Positions 1 through 7,295 of a stretch of 30,340 nucleotides of DNA are shown piece by piece. Position 1 is the first letter of the stretch. Every line of letters starts with the position of its first letter. The translations under genes were made by a program, and so were the position numbers. A model generated the notes under the pieces. That model ran no database searches, had not been told where the DNA came from, and was given only the letters and a program-made list of their open reading frames with translations. The stretch is from Nitrosomonas sp. (GTDB lineage Bacteria > Pseudomonadota > Gammaproteobacteria > Burkholderiales > Nitrosomonadaceae), in the NCBI GenBank assembly GCA_021774205.1, contig JAJFJI010000007.1, positions 1-30,340 of the forward strand. The letters run 5' to 3'.

Positions 1-1289
1 TTGGTGTTGCTGGACCAACTTGGGCTGTAGCCGCAGTCGATTATGATCTTGATGGTGATCTTGATTTATTTTCACTCGATGACCAGGGCGGCATTCTTGT
101 TGCCGCTGACGGCGGCATAGATAGAGGTTTGATTCATTTACATGCCAATGATGGCTCCGGAACATTTAAGGACATCAATATAGAAGCCGGAATTTCCTTG
201 CCAGGTGGATGGATGGGCATCAGTTTTGGCGACTTTAACAGTGACGGCCACCTTGATTTCTTCGCAACGAACCTTGGTACGTATGGTGCTCAAGCGCTTG
301 AAAATACGCCATCAACTTTCTGGGAGAACCAATGGTTTCTTGGAACTAAAGACAATAAATTTTCAATTCCTATCGCTATTCCATCCGTTTTTGGCTGGGG
401 TACTTCAGCTTTTGATTATGATAATGATGGAGATACAGACATTGTATATCACGGTGGGCTGGAAAATCCGTTTATTTTCTTCCTGGATAATCCCGGTTTG
501 ATTTTGAAAAATGATGGGGCTGCAAATTTTACTTACGATCTGGATGCACGATCAATGACAAGCCATACCTTGAGATCAGTCCATGGTTCTGCGGTAGGTG
601 ACTTAAATAATGACGGTTTTGTTGATATTGTGTCTGTTTCGAATTTTAACGTTCCGGAAAATGCGCCACTTATTCCATGGTCACCTGAGGGGACGTCCCT
701 GGATGATGACGTCTACTTTATTCCTTCTTTTATTCCTTCCGACACCGAGCCCGTTGCCAATTTAAACGCTGCGCTTATAAACGGTTTAAATGTGCAAAAT
801 GGCACGCTTTCCATAGAAATCAGCAGCGCTGACAATAGTAATAACTGGGTTCAAATCAAGCTTCTCGGTACCAAGGACATTGTCAGTGAAGGGCAAGTAA
901 ATAGGGACGGCATTGGTGCAATCGTCAAATTCACACCCGAAGGTGGAAAAACAATTATGCAACCGGTTCTTGGCGGCTCAAGTCATTTATCTCAGGATAG
1001 TATTGTCGTTACTGTTGGGCTCGGAAAAGCCGCTAAAGGTGATGTGGAAATACTTTGGTCCGGCGGCGTAAAAAACATGCTGAAGAATGTGAAAGCAGGT
1101 GAAAGGCTGACAATTCCGGAAATTCCTGTCAGTTACACGGATACATCTATACCAGAATCGGAATATATGAAAAAAATTCATGCCTCACTTAATGAGCTCT
1201 CCCAAAAAAGCTATATTACCGAGCAACTCTGGGAAAGACTGTATCAAAGCGCAGTACTAGCATATGCGGAATTCCAGAAGTCTTTATGA
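1..1289 (+). CDS. FG-GAP/VCBS repeat protein with C-terminal ASPIC/UnbV domain (5' end outside window)
   Basis: The reading frame is open from position 3 with no stop before 1289, so the gene begins upstream of the window; the TTG at 129 is an internal Leu codon. Asp/Gly/Asn-rich calcium-loop motifs of FG-GAP/VCBS beta-propeller repeats recur: DYDLDGDLD (about 39-65), DFNSDGHLDFF (about 232-262), DYDNDGDTDIV (about 415-447) and DLNNDGFVDIV (about 601-633). The last third, from about 840 to 1120, resembles the ASPIC/UnbV domain of CRTAC1-like proteins: NWVQIKLLG, then NRDGIGAIVKF, GGSSHLSQ and VEILWSGG. Such proteins are usually exported and act in adhesion or unknown surface roles; no signal peptide can be checked because the N terminus is missing. 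The extreme C terminus (KKIHASLNELSQKS onward) is a short helical tail I cannot assign. A terminator hairpin lies about 120 bases downstream. Domain assignment is secure, function is not. Confidence 0.85.
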   Translation, partial: GVAGPTWAVAAVDYDLDGDLDLFSLDDQGGILVAADGGIDRGLIHLHANDGSGTFKDINIEAGISLPGGWMGISFGDFNSDGHLDFFATNLGTYGAQALENTPSTFWENQWFLGTKDNKFSIPIAIPSVFGWGTSAFDYDNDGDTDIVYHGGLENPFIFFLDNPGLILKNDGAANFTYDLDARSMTSHTLRSVHGSAVGDLNNDGFVDIVSVSNFNVPENAPLIPWSPEGTSLDDDVYFIPSFIPSDTEPVANLNAALINGLNVQNGTLSIEISSADNSNNWVQIKLLGTKDIVSEGQVNRDGIGAIVKFTPEGGKTIMQPVLGGSSHLSQDSIVVTVGLGKAAKGDVEILWSGGVKNMLKNVKAGERLTIPEIPVSYTDTSIPESEYMKKIHASLNELSQKSYITEQLWERLYQSAVLAYAEFQKSL

Positions 1290-1407
1290 AATTTCTGGCT
1301 AAATCAAAAACTTTTCCTCATTGTAGTATTGCCTACATCCGCAGAACTTTTAATTAGCGCAAGCAAGCCTAATTAGTAATCTGAACACAATAATTTCCAG
1401 TCTACGG

Positions 1408-1433
1408 CGGTACTGAATAAAATTTCAGTACCG
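1408..1433 (+). terminator. Rho-independent-like terminator hairpin
   Basis: CGGTACTGAA (1408-1417) pairs perfectly with TTCAGTACCG (1424-1433) around a six-base TAAAAT loop and is followed by TTTCTTCC. The stem is strong but the T tract is interrupted by C. It sits 119 bases past the stop of the ASPIC/UnbV gene and probably ends that transcript. Confidence 0.6.
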
Positions 1434-1510
1434 TTTCTTCCTATGACATTACTTGCGGATTTCCCTTACTTACGCTCATTTAAGCAAAGTATTCAGTAAA
1501 AAACTTCATC

Positions 1511-1530
1511 TATGTGAGTTTTCTCACATA
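1511..1530. promoter_or_regulatory. CRP/FNR-family-type operator palindrome
   Basis: TATGTGAG (1511-1518) and CTCACATA (1523-1530) form perfect 8-base arms around TTTT. Read as an operator it is TGTGA-N6-TCACA (1513-1528), the textbook CRP core. A class II arrangement would put a -10 element near TACCAT or CATAAA at 1550-1558. The next gene starts at 1747, so the leader would be long. The match is seen in the sequence; regulation is inferred. Confidence 0.45.
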
Positions 1531-1746
1531 AATAAAATCCCCCTAGCACTACCATAAACACACTTCAACAAACATTAGAACTAAATTAGGTAGTTGGGCT
1601 TTCTAGCTAAATTCCTACTACCCAAATTTAACACACGCATCGTCTTTTATGCGTCTACTGTCAAAGAAGTTAAGTATCTTTTAATCAGACACTTTCACAA
1701 AAGCCACTTTGAAATTATAGGCCAATTTTTAAAGGAAATAGTATTC

Positions 1747-2631
1747 ATGAATACCAATCAATTGAAAGTTAATATTATTAACATCCTCACTATTCTAATT
1801 CTTTTCTTTAGTATGAATGCGCTAGTTTTTGCGGATAAAGAACATGAATATGAACATCACAAGGATTCTCATAGCAATAAGGGTAAAGAAGGGTTAGTCC
1901 AACCCAACGGTTTCGAAAAGTTAGTTTTATATATGGGTAATGGCATTTTTGACCCAACTGTTTCAGAGCCGAGACCGGGTGTTACTGGTTGTGGACCCTT
2001 TGATGGCTTATTTTGCGATGGGGATTTTTTTCAGTATGAAATCATGAATCGTTCCGATGCTGAAATTCTGGAAATTGAAAACGCCGCAAAAGCACATTTT
2101 CTAGAATTTTTTGGTATTGATGTTGACGACCCGACTATGGCTGACCGTGTCAGCTTTTCCATGTTTATGGTTAATCCTGATTTTCAGTACCGTGTACATG
2201 CACTTTCAGAAGAGCAAGTACCCAGTGAGGGTTGGATCATTCGGGATGGTGGGTTTAGTCTTGCGATTACAGATCCAGATGGTGTCACGCTGGGTGGTAA
2301 GTCAGCAGGCATGCACGCATCTCAAGGAGCCGGCGGATTTTTCGGTAATTACAATATTCTGACAACAGATAAATACGGTAACGCGGAAGATGAACTGATT
2401 ATTCATTATGCTTCACAAACACCCACTGTTCCTCTCGCAAATGGTGACATTTACTTTAAATGCGCTATGTTTAATGATGAATGGGGTGAAGGCATTGGTA
2501 TGGGCATCATGAATTTTAAACCGCTTGAAGACGGCCGTATCCGTGGAAATGTTCGTAATGTATTGACATTCGCACCTTCGAGCACGGTTGAATATTTCCC
2601 GCCTACACCTGCATTTGATGAAAAACCATAG
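1747..2631 (+). CDS. Secreted protein of unknown family with His-rich N terminus
   Basis: I chose the ATG at 1747 because AAAGGAAA (1731-1738) lies about ten bases upstream and because it places a clean signal peptide first: MNTNQ, a hydrophobic stretch (IINILTILILFFS) and a VFA cleavage site near residue 29. An upstream in-frame ATG at 1594 would add 51 residues before the signal peptide and looks wrong. The mature protein (about 265 residues) opens with a His/Asp/Glu-rich segment (HEYEHH, KDSH) that could bind metal. It then carries motifs such as GNGIFDP, GCGPFDGLFCDGD and GGKSAGMHASQGAGG, and ends near TPAFDEKP. Three Cys lie in GCG, FCDG and FKCAM. No transmembrane segment follows the signal, so a periplasmic or extracellular location is likely. 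I do not recognise the family. It precedes the acyl-carrier-protein gene by 110 bases in the same direction, but a hairpin between them suggests a separate unit. Confidence 0.75.
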   Translation: MNTNQLKVNIINILTILILFFSMNALVFADKEHEYEHHKDSHSNKGKEGLVQPNGFEKLVLYMGNGIFDPTVSEPRPGVTGCGPFDGLFCDGDFFQYEIMNRSDAEILEIENAAKAHFLEFFGIDVDDPTMADRVSFSMFMVNPDFQYRVHALSEEQVPSEGWIIRDGGFSLAITDPDGVTLGGKSAGMHASQGAGGFFGNYNILTTDKYGNAEDELIIHYASQTPTVPLANGDIYFKCAMFNDEWGEGIGMGIMNFKPLEDGRIRGNVRNVLTFAPSSTVEYFPPTPAFDEKP

Positions 2632-2654
2632 TCAATAATTTTTGCAAATGTATT

Positions 2655-2693
2655 GGGCTATCAAATTGTTATCTCCACATCATTTGGTAGCCC
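2655..2693 (+). terminator. Hairpin between the secreted-protein gene and the ACP gene
   Basis: GGGCTATCAAAT (2655-2666) pairs with ATTTGGTAGCCC (2682-2693) over 12 positions, one of them a G-U wobble, around a 15-base loop. The following bases (TCCCAACAC) are not T-rich, so it is not a classical intrinsic terminator. It may be a transcript-end or processing hairpin, or an attenuator for the ACP cassette. Confidence 0.35.
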
Positions 2694-2741
2694 TCCCAAC
2701 ACTATGCTCATCACTAAATCCTGTACTTAATGGAGGCACAA

Positions 2742-2996
2742 ATGAACACAACTGAAATAGAAAGTACTGTCCGAAAATTTATGGCTGACGAACTCATGTT
2801 TGAACAAGCAGACGAAATTGCAGCTGACGAAACACTCACCCTGGACAGCCTGGACCAAACTGAGCTTCGGGTATTTATCAGCGAAACCTATAAAGTCGAT
2901 ACGGGTTTAGAAAAAGTCCCGCCAGAAGATATTGAAACAATAAAAAACATCATTTCACTGGTGCAAAGTCAAAACAAAGAAACACAAAGCAATTGA
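2742..2996 (+). CDS. Acyl carrier protein
   Basis: This protein of 84 residues has the ACP signature LDSLDQTEL near residues 37-45; the Ser in DSL is the expected 4'-phosphopantetheine attachment site. Its acidic, helical composition and length match discrete type II carrier proteins. The start at 2742 is preferred over the in-frame ATG at 2730 because GGAGG (2732-2736) sits five bases before it. It is the first gene of a tightly packed cassette (2742-8648) with a thioesterase, dehydratase, ketosynthase pair and ligase, so it probably carries the growing chain of that pathway and is not the housekeeping ACP of fatty acid synthesis (inference). No phosphopantetheinyl transferase gene lies nearby, so activation would use an enzyme encoded elsewhere. 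Confidence 0.9.
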   Translation: MNTTEIESTVRKFMADELMFEQADEIAADETLTLDSLDQTELRVFISETYKVDTGLEKVPPEDIETIKNIISLVQSQNKETQSN

Positions 2997-3024
2997 TTAA
3001 CCCTATTACTACAAAACCGAGACA

Positions 3025-3501
3025 ATGGAAAAAATAGAAGTTTCTAAATATGATCCGCCCTCTAATTCTTTATATTTGAATGGCTTACCTATTTATAACC
3101 GAACTATTCATGTTTATGAAACCGACAAGGATGGTGTTGTTCATTTTAGTAACTACTTCAAAATTGCAGAAGAAGCATTGTATTCAGGACTGAAGCATTT
3201 TGGTTTTTCATTTGAAAATAATGGGTATTCGATGGCGATGATTAATGCACAGGCACATTATATACACCCAATTAAATTTGCAGAACAGCTTAACGTTGTC
3301 ATCGCTGAAATTAAACTAAAGCGATCAAAGCTACTGTTCACATTAGACTTTAACAATAATCACCTGGTTAATTTAGCAAAAATACAACTTACATTTGTAC
3401 TCATAGACCCCCAAAAAAGAAAAGCCATACCAGTGCCCGAACAGCTTAAATATAACTTATCCCAAACGATTATCGATCACGATAAAAATCTTACCGATTA
3501 A
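3025..3501 (+). CDS. Hotdog-fold acyl-CoA/acyl-ACP thioesterase (4HBT/YbgC-like)
   Basis: The 158-residue protein matches the single-hotdog 4-hydroxybenzoyl-CoA thioesterase group. The N-terminal active-site stretch YETDKDGVVHFSNYFKIAEE (residues 31-50) corresponds to the family pattern with a catalytic Asp followed by G-V-V-x-x-x-N-Y; Asp34 aligns with Asp17 of the Pseudomonas enzyme. A central helix and the YIHPIKFAEQLNV segment fit the fold. A short N-terminal extension of about 25 residues is atypical. The gene starts 28 bases after the ACP stop with only a weak ribosome binding site. In the cassette it would hydrolyse or proofread the thioester on the carrier protein, releasing a free acid; whether it uses CoA or ACP thioesters cannot be told from sequence. 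In related type II clusters (aryl polyene, xanthomonadin) a thioesterase of this kind is a usual member. Confidence 0.8.
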   Translation: MEKIEVSKYDPPSNSLYLNGLPIYNRTIHVYETDKDGVVHFSNYFKIAEEALYSGLKHFGFSFENNGYSMAMINAQAHYIHPIKFAEQLNVVIAEIKLKRSKLLFTLDFNNNHLVNLAKIQLTFVLIDPQKRKAIPVPEQLKYNLSQTIIDHDKNLTD

Positions 3502-3535
3502 GAAAGACAAACCCACATATTAAATGGGAATCGAA

Positions 3536-4108
3536 ATGAACAATGAAATAACATTTGAGAAGATTATGGAACTCAGTGGCCATGGTCAGGGATCCATTCC
3601 ACATACGGAATGCAAAAAATACCTTAGGCATACGCATCCCATGCTAAGCCTTGATCGCGTCGCTGATCATGATTTTTCTGCTGGCTGGATCCATGCCGTT
3701 AGAGGAATTTCGTGTTCCGACCCGGTCTTTGCCGGCCATTTTCCCGATGCAGGTGTTTATCCGGGTACAAATTTAAATCAAGACGTAAACCAAGTTGGCA
3801 TTGTTCTTTTTATCGGGATGACTTCTCCGTTAAAAAAAGAAGGGGCTAACGAGGAAATAACCGCCGTAAATGCCGTCAGTTCTGAATACGGTCACCCCGT
3901 TCCACCTGGCTGCCTGCTTGATATGGCTGTCTGGGCAACAAAACTGGAAGGTAAAAAGAAAATTTTACTGCGTTTTGAGACCCGCGTAAGAGATTTTCCC
4001 TATTATTCGAAAGCTAATAAATATGGTCTTAAATTTGAAGCGGCCATTAAAGGCAGTTGCACGTTGGTGCGAGCCAAAAGAAGTTTTTATGATGGTATTT
4101 GGTTATAA
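3536..4108 (+). CDS. FabA/FabZ-like 3-hydroxyacyl-ACP dehydratase with altered catalytic position
   Basis: Two in-frame ATGs exist, 3524 and 3536. The second is preferred because GGGAA (3526-3530) precedes it at good distance, giving 190 residues. The FabA/FabZ hotdog pattern is clear: RHTHPMLSLDRV (residues 31-42), then DPVFAGHFPDAGVYPG (62-77), then a C-terminal sheet with PVPPGCLLDMAVW. His68 in GHFP matches the catalytic His. The catalytic acid, normally six residues after the Pro of the PG motif (Glu in FabZ, Asp in FabA), is Gln82 here, with Asp83 immediately after. The enzyme may therefore use a shifted Asp, be impaired, or do a different job such as binding or isomerisation. It is longer than FabZ (about 150) and has an extra N-terminal region of about 25 residues. 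It lies between the thioesterase and the ketosynthase of the cassette. Fold assignment is good; activity is uncertain. Confidence 0.75.
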   Translation: MNNEITFEKIMELSGHGQGSIPHTECKKYLRHTHPMLSLDRVADHDFSAGWIHAVRGISCSDPVFAGHFPDAGVYPGTNLNQDVNQVGIVLFIGMTSPLKKEGANEEITAVNAVSSEYGHPVPPGCLLDMAVWATKLEGKKKILLRFETRVRDFPYYSKANKYGLKFEAAIKGSCTLVRAKRSFYDGIWL

Positions 4109-4128
4109 ATTAATACTTAGGAAAATTG

Positions 4129-5247
4129 ATGATGGATGCTTTTATCGTTTACCCAAATGCCTATACAAGCCTAGGTCATGGTGAGCACTTGTGGAAAAAC
4201 CTATTACAAGGAAGCTGCGGATTATCATCGGCCAATACGGTTTATCACGAGCTCTTTCCAGACAATACAAGCAAAATAGGCGCGTTGAAAGATTTAGCCA
4301 ATAACGATTCCCGGCTCCTACAAATATTGCAACTTATTGAAAATTTTCTCATTCCTGATGAAGCAGAAATATGCCAGCTTATTTTGGGCGCCAGTAGTTT
4401 AGGTGATCTTGAGGGAGAATTTGCAGGAGACCCCTATGGCTGTATAACACATTATTTACAAAAGAATAAACCCTCAATCGCAAAGAATTTTTCGGGTGTA
4501 ATTTCCAGTGCATGTTCCAGCGGTACAGATGTTTTATCGTTGGCTGCAATCATGGTTCATCAGCACAAATATGATGCTATCGGTGTGCTTGCCGTCGACT
4601 GTCTAGATCAAGGGAAATTACTACAACATGTCACGCTTGGCACACAAGGACAAGACCGTGCAAGACCTTTCGATGTTAACCGATCTGGAACATCCTTTGG
4701 TGAAGGAGGTGGCTTTGCCATGGTTGTCAATTCCAATGGACTTAAAAAACTAGGTGCAGATCATGTTTTTAAAATACATGGATTTGGCATGTCCTGTGAT
4801 GCCCAACATATAACAGCCCCGGATGAAACTGGTGAAATACCCGCGCTGGCTATCTCACGAGCACTGACTGCTTCGGGCCTATCTGCAAATGATATTGGTT
4901 ATATCAATGCGCATGCCAGTGGTACCCCAATTAATGATCAAGTTGAATCCATCGCGTTGCATAAAGCCTTTGGAAAAACATTAGACAGTATTGCTGTCAA
5001 TGGCACAAAAGGTGCTATCGGTCATTTATTAGGTGCGACCGGCTTGGTAGAAGCCATTTTGGCTTGCTGGTCATTATCACATCAAAACGCCCCTGGTACG
5101 GTTGGACTTGAAAATAAAGATGAATCATTAAACCTGCCTGTAACAATAGGTGGCTTGACAAAAAAAATTCTAAAGCCAATCGGCCTGTCAACAACGTTTG
5201 GTTTTGGCGGCGTCAATTCAGCGATCGTTATTGAATCACTATATTAG
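4129..5247 (+). CDS. Beta-ketoacyl-ACP synthase (FabF-like, complete C-H-H triad)
   Basis: This is a thiolase-fold condensing enzyme of 372 residues. The nucleophile is Cys129 in SSACSSGTD, the two His are His262 in NAHASGTPIND and His299 in GTKGAIGHLLGATG, with the conserved Lys at 294; all are in FabF-type contexts. The protein is shorter than FabF (about 410), mostly through a reduced N-terminal region and loops, yet every catalytic element is present, so it should catalyse decarboxylative condensation. Start codons TTG 4126, ATG 4129 and ATG 4132 are all in frame; AGGA at 4119-4122 best fits 4129. The next gene, 16 bases on, encodes a half-length ketosynthase-like protein with Gln in place of the Cys, which suggests a KS/chain-length-factor heterodimer as in aryl polyene and type II polyketide systems (inference from family knowledge). 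Confidence 0.88.
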   Translation: MMDAFIVYPNAYTSLGHGEHLWKNLLQGSCGLSSANTVYHELFPDNTSKIGALKDLANNDSRLLQILQLIENFLIPDEAEICQLILGASSLGDLEGEFAGDPYGCITHYLQKNKPSIAKNFSGVISSACSSGTDVLSLAAIMVHQHKYDAIGVLAVDCLDQGKLLQHVTLGTQGQDRARPFDVNRSGTSFGEGGGFAMVVNSNGLKKLGADHVFKIHGFGMSCDAQHITAPDETGEIPALAISRALTASGLSANDIGYINAHASGTPINDQVESIALHKAFGKTLDSIAVNGTKGAIGHLLGATGLVEAILACWSLSHQNAPGTVGLENKDESLNLPVTIGGLTKKILKPIGLSTTFGFGGVNSAIVIESLY

Positions 5248-5263
5248 AGAGATGTAACAACCG

Positions 5264-5839
5264 ATGGATAATCTAAATTGTTTTTTCAGTTTTTACTCAA
5301 TACCCGATGACCGAATTCCCGTGCCGGAATTGCTTAAAAACAAAGACAAGCGTGCTGATTCTGCTGCCCGTGTAGCTGTACAAGCTGCAGCCAATGCGCT
5401 AACAGGAATTTCCGCTATAGATCTGACATCGTTAAACGTCGTTGTCGTCAATCGAGAAGGTTGCAAGGACCATATTAGCAAGGTTACCAATGGCATAAAA
5501 AAAAATCAGCCGGCACAAGGTTTTTTTGTTCGGGGTGGCCCACAGACGCTTGCCACGTATACCGCTTTAGCACTGGGTTCTCATGGTGCTGCATTTACCT
5601 TTGTCGGTGACCAGAAAATATTAAAAGACGCTATTACAACAGCATGCTATCTCGCATGTAATACTAAAGATGGTGCAACATTGCTGACTGCTATTGTGAA
5701 AAAGAATGATGCTGGCTATCAAGCAAGTACGGTTCTAGTATTGAGTAACAATCATCGTTTTGAAACCATTTTTTCTTCATTGGAACAAAAAATGCACAAT
5801 CATTTGTCACACGCTTTCGATATGGAAATCGTTCAATGA
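5264..5839 (+). CDS. Half-length chain-length-factor-like ketosynthase homologue (Gln at nucleophile position)
   Basis: The 191-residue protein resembles only the N-terminal half of a ketosynthase (the Ketoacyl-synt_2 type of domain). Recognisable elements are the thiolase-fold core GGPQTLATYTALALGSHGAA (residues 91-110) and the strand-helix GDQKILKDAITTA (115-127). At the nucleophile position it has Gln117: spacing to Asp122-Ala123 and Ala127 equals that of the E-Q-A-G-G-L-D-A segment of KS-beta/chain-length factors, where Gln replaces Cys. No active-site His motifs are present. The likely role is a non-catalytic partner shaping the substrate cavity of the upstream ketosynthase. Its stop overlaps the start of the ligase gene by four bases (ATGA at 5836-5839), indicating translational coupling. 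The fold call is moderately sure; the CLF role is inference. Confidence 0.65.
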   Translation: MDNLNCFFSFYSIPDDRIPVPELLKNKDKRADSAARVAVQAAANALTGISAIDLTSLNVVVVNREGCKDHISKVTNGIKKNQPAQGFFVRGGPQTLATYTALALGSHGAAFTFVGDQKILKDAITTACYLACNTKDGATLLTAIVKKNDAGYQASTVLVLSNNHRFETIFSSLEQKMHNHLSHAFDMEIVQ

Positions 5840-7260
5840 ATCTTAATGACTTATTATCGGATCTAAGCCGTAGAGATGAAATTATTATTACTGACAATCA
5901 CCGTGCATTGACTGGAAAAACATTTGTCCAGAATGTTAAAAATTTGTCTATGGCACTTGACGAACTCGGTATCAGAAATAAAAGAACGTGTCTGCTTCGC
6001 ATGACAAATAGTATAGATTCTGTATTACTGCTGTTTGCAGCCATTGTTAATCAGGCTGTTGTCTTTATAGCCAATCCACATGACCCAATAACGAAAATTT
6101 GCGACACGCTAGAAAAATTTTCTATTTTCGCATTATTAACCGATAGAGCAACCTCTGTCACAATAGAAAGAAAAACACGAGATAACACTGTGTTACAGCG
6201 TTGCGCTATCAAACAAAATGAATTTTTTGCCAGCCTAATTCCTGCCAATAATTGCCCGATAACAGAATTTGATTACAGAATGCACGATGCTGATATTGCT
6301 ATTTTCAGCTCTGGATCAACGGGTGAACCTAAAGCAATTTTGCATAATATTAAAAATCTGCTCCAGAATGCTCATTTGCATATTGGATCTATCGGATTAT
6401 CTGAGCAGGACAATATTGGCATTACGTTACCTTTGTTCTATAGCTATGGCCTAGTCGCGAATTTGTTTAGTGGATTGATTGCCAGATCAAAAATTTTTCT
6501 AAACTTTCAAATAGGATCCATTGACGCTTCCTGGATTAAACAAAATAACATTTCAGTGTTAAGTATTACCCCTTTTATCGCAAAAAAACTGTCCCATAAT
6601 TTCCCCAGCCTAAAAAAGATTACTATTGGTGGAGACATTCTGTATAGCAGTGAGGCGCGTAAATTATTAAATAACTATCCAAACTGCGCTATTTATTCTA
6701 CCTATGGCCTTACTGAAGCCGGACCACGGGTATCTACATTTAAAATTGAATCCGCTATTTTAAATAGAAGATTTATTGTTCCTCTTGGCAATGCCTTGAA
6801 CAAGGTAACAATTTCACTTGAAAACGACGCCATGCGTGGAGAGTTATGGGTAAACACGCCAACCCATATGCTTGGGTATTTCTCAGGTAGAGAATATGGG
6901 TTTACCCCTCAGGAAAGCACATTGATTAAAACAGGTGATTTGTATGAAAAAAAGCATGGTGAATTTTATTTCATCGGTCGCGAAAAAAAAATAATTTTTC
7001 AGGGTGGTGAAAAGCTATTTCCTTTAGTAGTTGAAAATGCCATTCACAACATTGATGGCGTGTCGGACGTCGTGGTTTCAAGTTCACAGGATAAAGAAAA
7101 AGGTGAAATTGCAAAAGCATATATCGTTGCCAATAACGATTTAACGCTACAGGAGATAAGAAAAAAATTAAAGCAGCACCTTGCTAGATCATTGATTCCT
7201 GAACAACTCGAATTTGTCGATTATATCCCTCGCTCCTTGACCGGAAAAATACAGGCATAA
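5836..7260 (+). CDS. AMP-forming acyl/aryl-CoA or acyl-ACP ligase
   Basis: This is an adenylate-forming enzyme of the ANL superfamily, 474 residues. Signature motifs in order: phosphate-binding IFSSGSTGEPK (156-166), YSTYGLTEAG (288-297), TGDLYEK (366-372), GREKKIIFQGGEK (381-393) and the catalytic-Lys motif PRSLTGKIQ (465-473, Lys471). The N-terminal subdomain is shorter than in typical 500-560 residue ligases. It should activate a carboxylic acid as acyl-AMP and load it on CoA or, more likely here, on the ACP encoded at 2742. It starts inside the stop codon of the preceding gene (4-base overlap). Comparable stand-alone ligases start aryl polyene and xanthomonadin assembly by loading a starter acid; the substrate here cannot be read from sequence. 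No thioesterase or ACP domain is fused. Confidence 0.88.
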   Translation: MNLNDLLSDLSRRDEIIITDNHRALTGKTFVQNVKNLSMALDELGIRNKRTCLLRMTNSIDSVLLLFAAIVNQAVVFIANPHDPITKICDTLEKFSIFALLTDRATSVTIERKTRDNTVLQRCAIKQNEFFASLIPANNCPITEFDYRMHDADIAIFSSGSTGEPKAILHNIKNLLQNAHLHIGSIGLSEQDNIGITLPLFYSYGLVANLFSGLIARSKIFLNFQIGSIDASWIKQNNISVLSITPFIAKKLSHNFPSLKKITIGGDILYSSEARKLLNNYPNCAIYSTYGLTEAGPRVSTFKIESAILNRRFIVPLGNALNKVTISLENDAMRGELWVNTPTHMLGYFSGREYGFTPQESTLIKTGDLYEKKHGEFYFIGREKKIIFQGGEKLFPLVVENAIHNIDGVSDVVVSSSQDKEKGEIAKAYIVANNDLTLQEIRKKLKQHLARSLIPEQLEFVDYIPRSLTGKIQA

Positions 7261-7295
7261 CGTTAACCCCTTTTTTATTAATTGTACTAATCAAC

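Larger units (their letters stand above)
1290..1746. other. Long intergenic region with terminator and CRP-type palindrome
   Basis: These 457 bases contain no convincing gene. They hold a perfect 10-bp terminator-like hairpin (1408-1433) and a CRP-type palindrome (1511-1530). There is also a weak AT-rich inverted repeat, TAATTAG at 1351-1357 facing CTAATTA at 1369-1375. An in-frame extension of the downstream gene begins at 1594, but it lacks a good ribosome binding site and would bury the signal peptide, so I treat 1531-1746 as leader and promoter DNA. Confidence 0.6.

Noticed and set aside
129..131. TTG as the start of the first protein
   Set aside because: The same frame is open back to position 3 and contains another FG-GAP calcium motif, so the codon is internal.
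1594..1746. N-terminal extension of the secreted protein
   Set aside because: It would put 51 unrelated residues in front of a good signal peptide and has no ribosome binding site.
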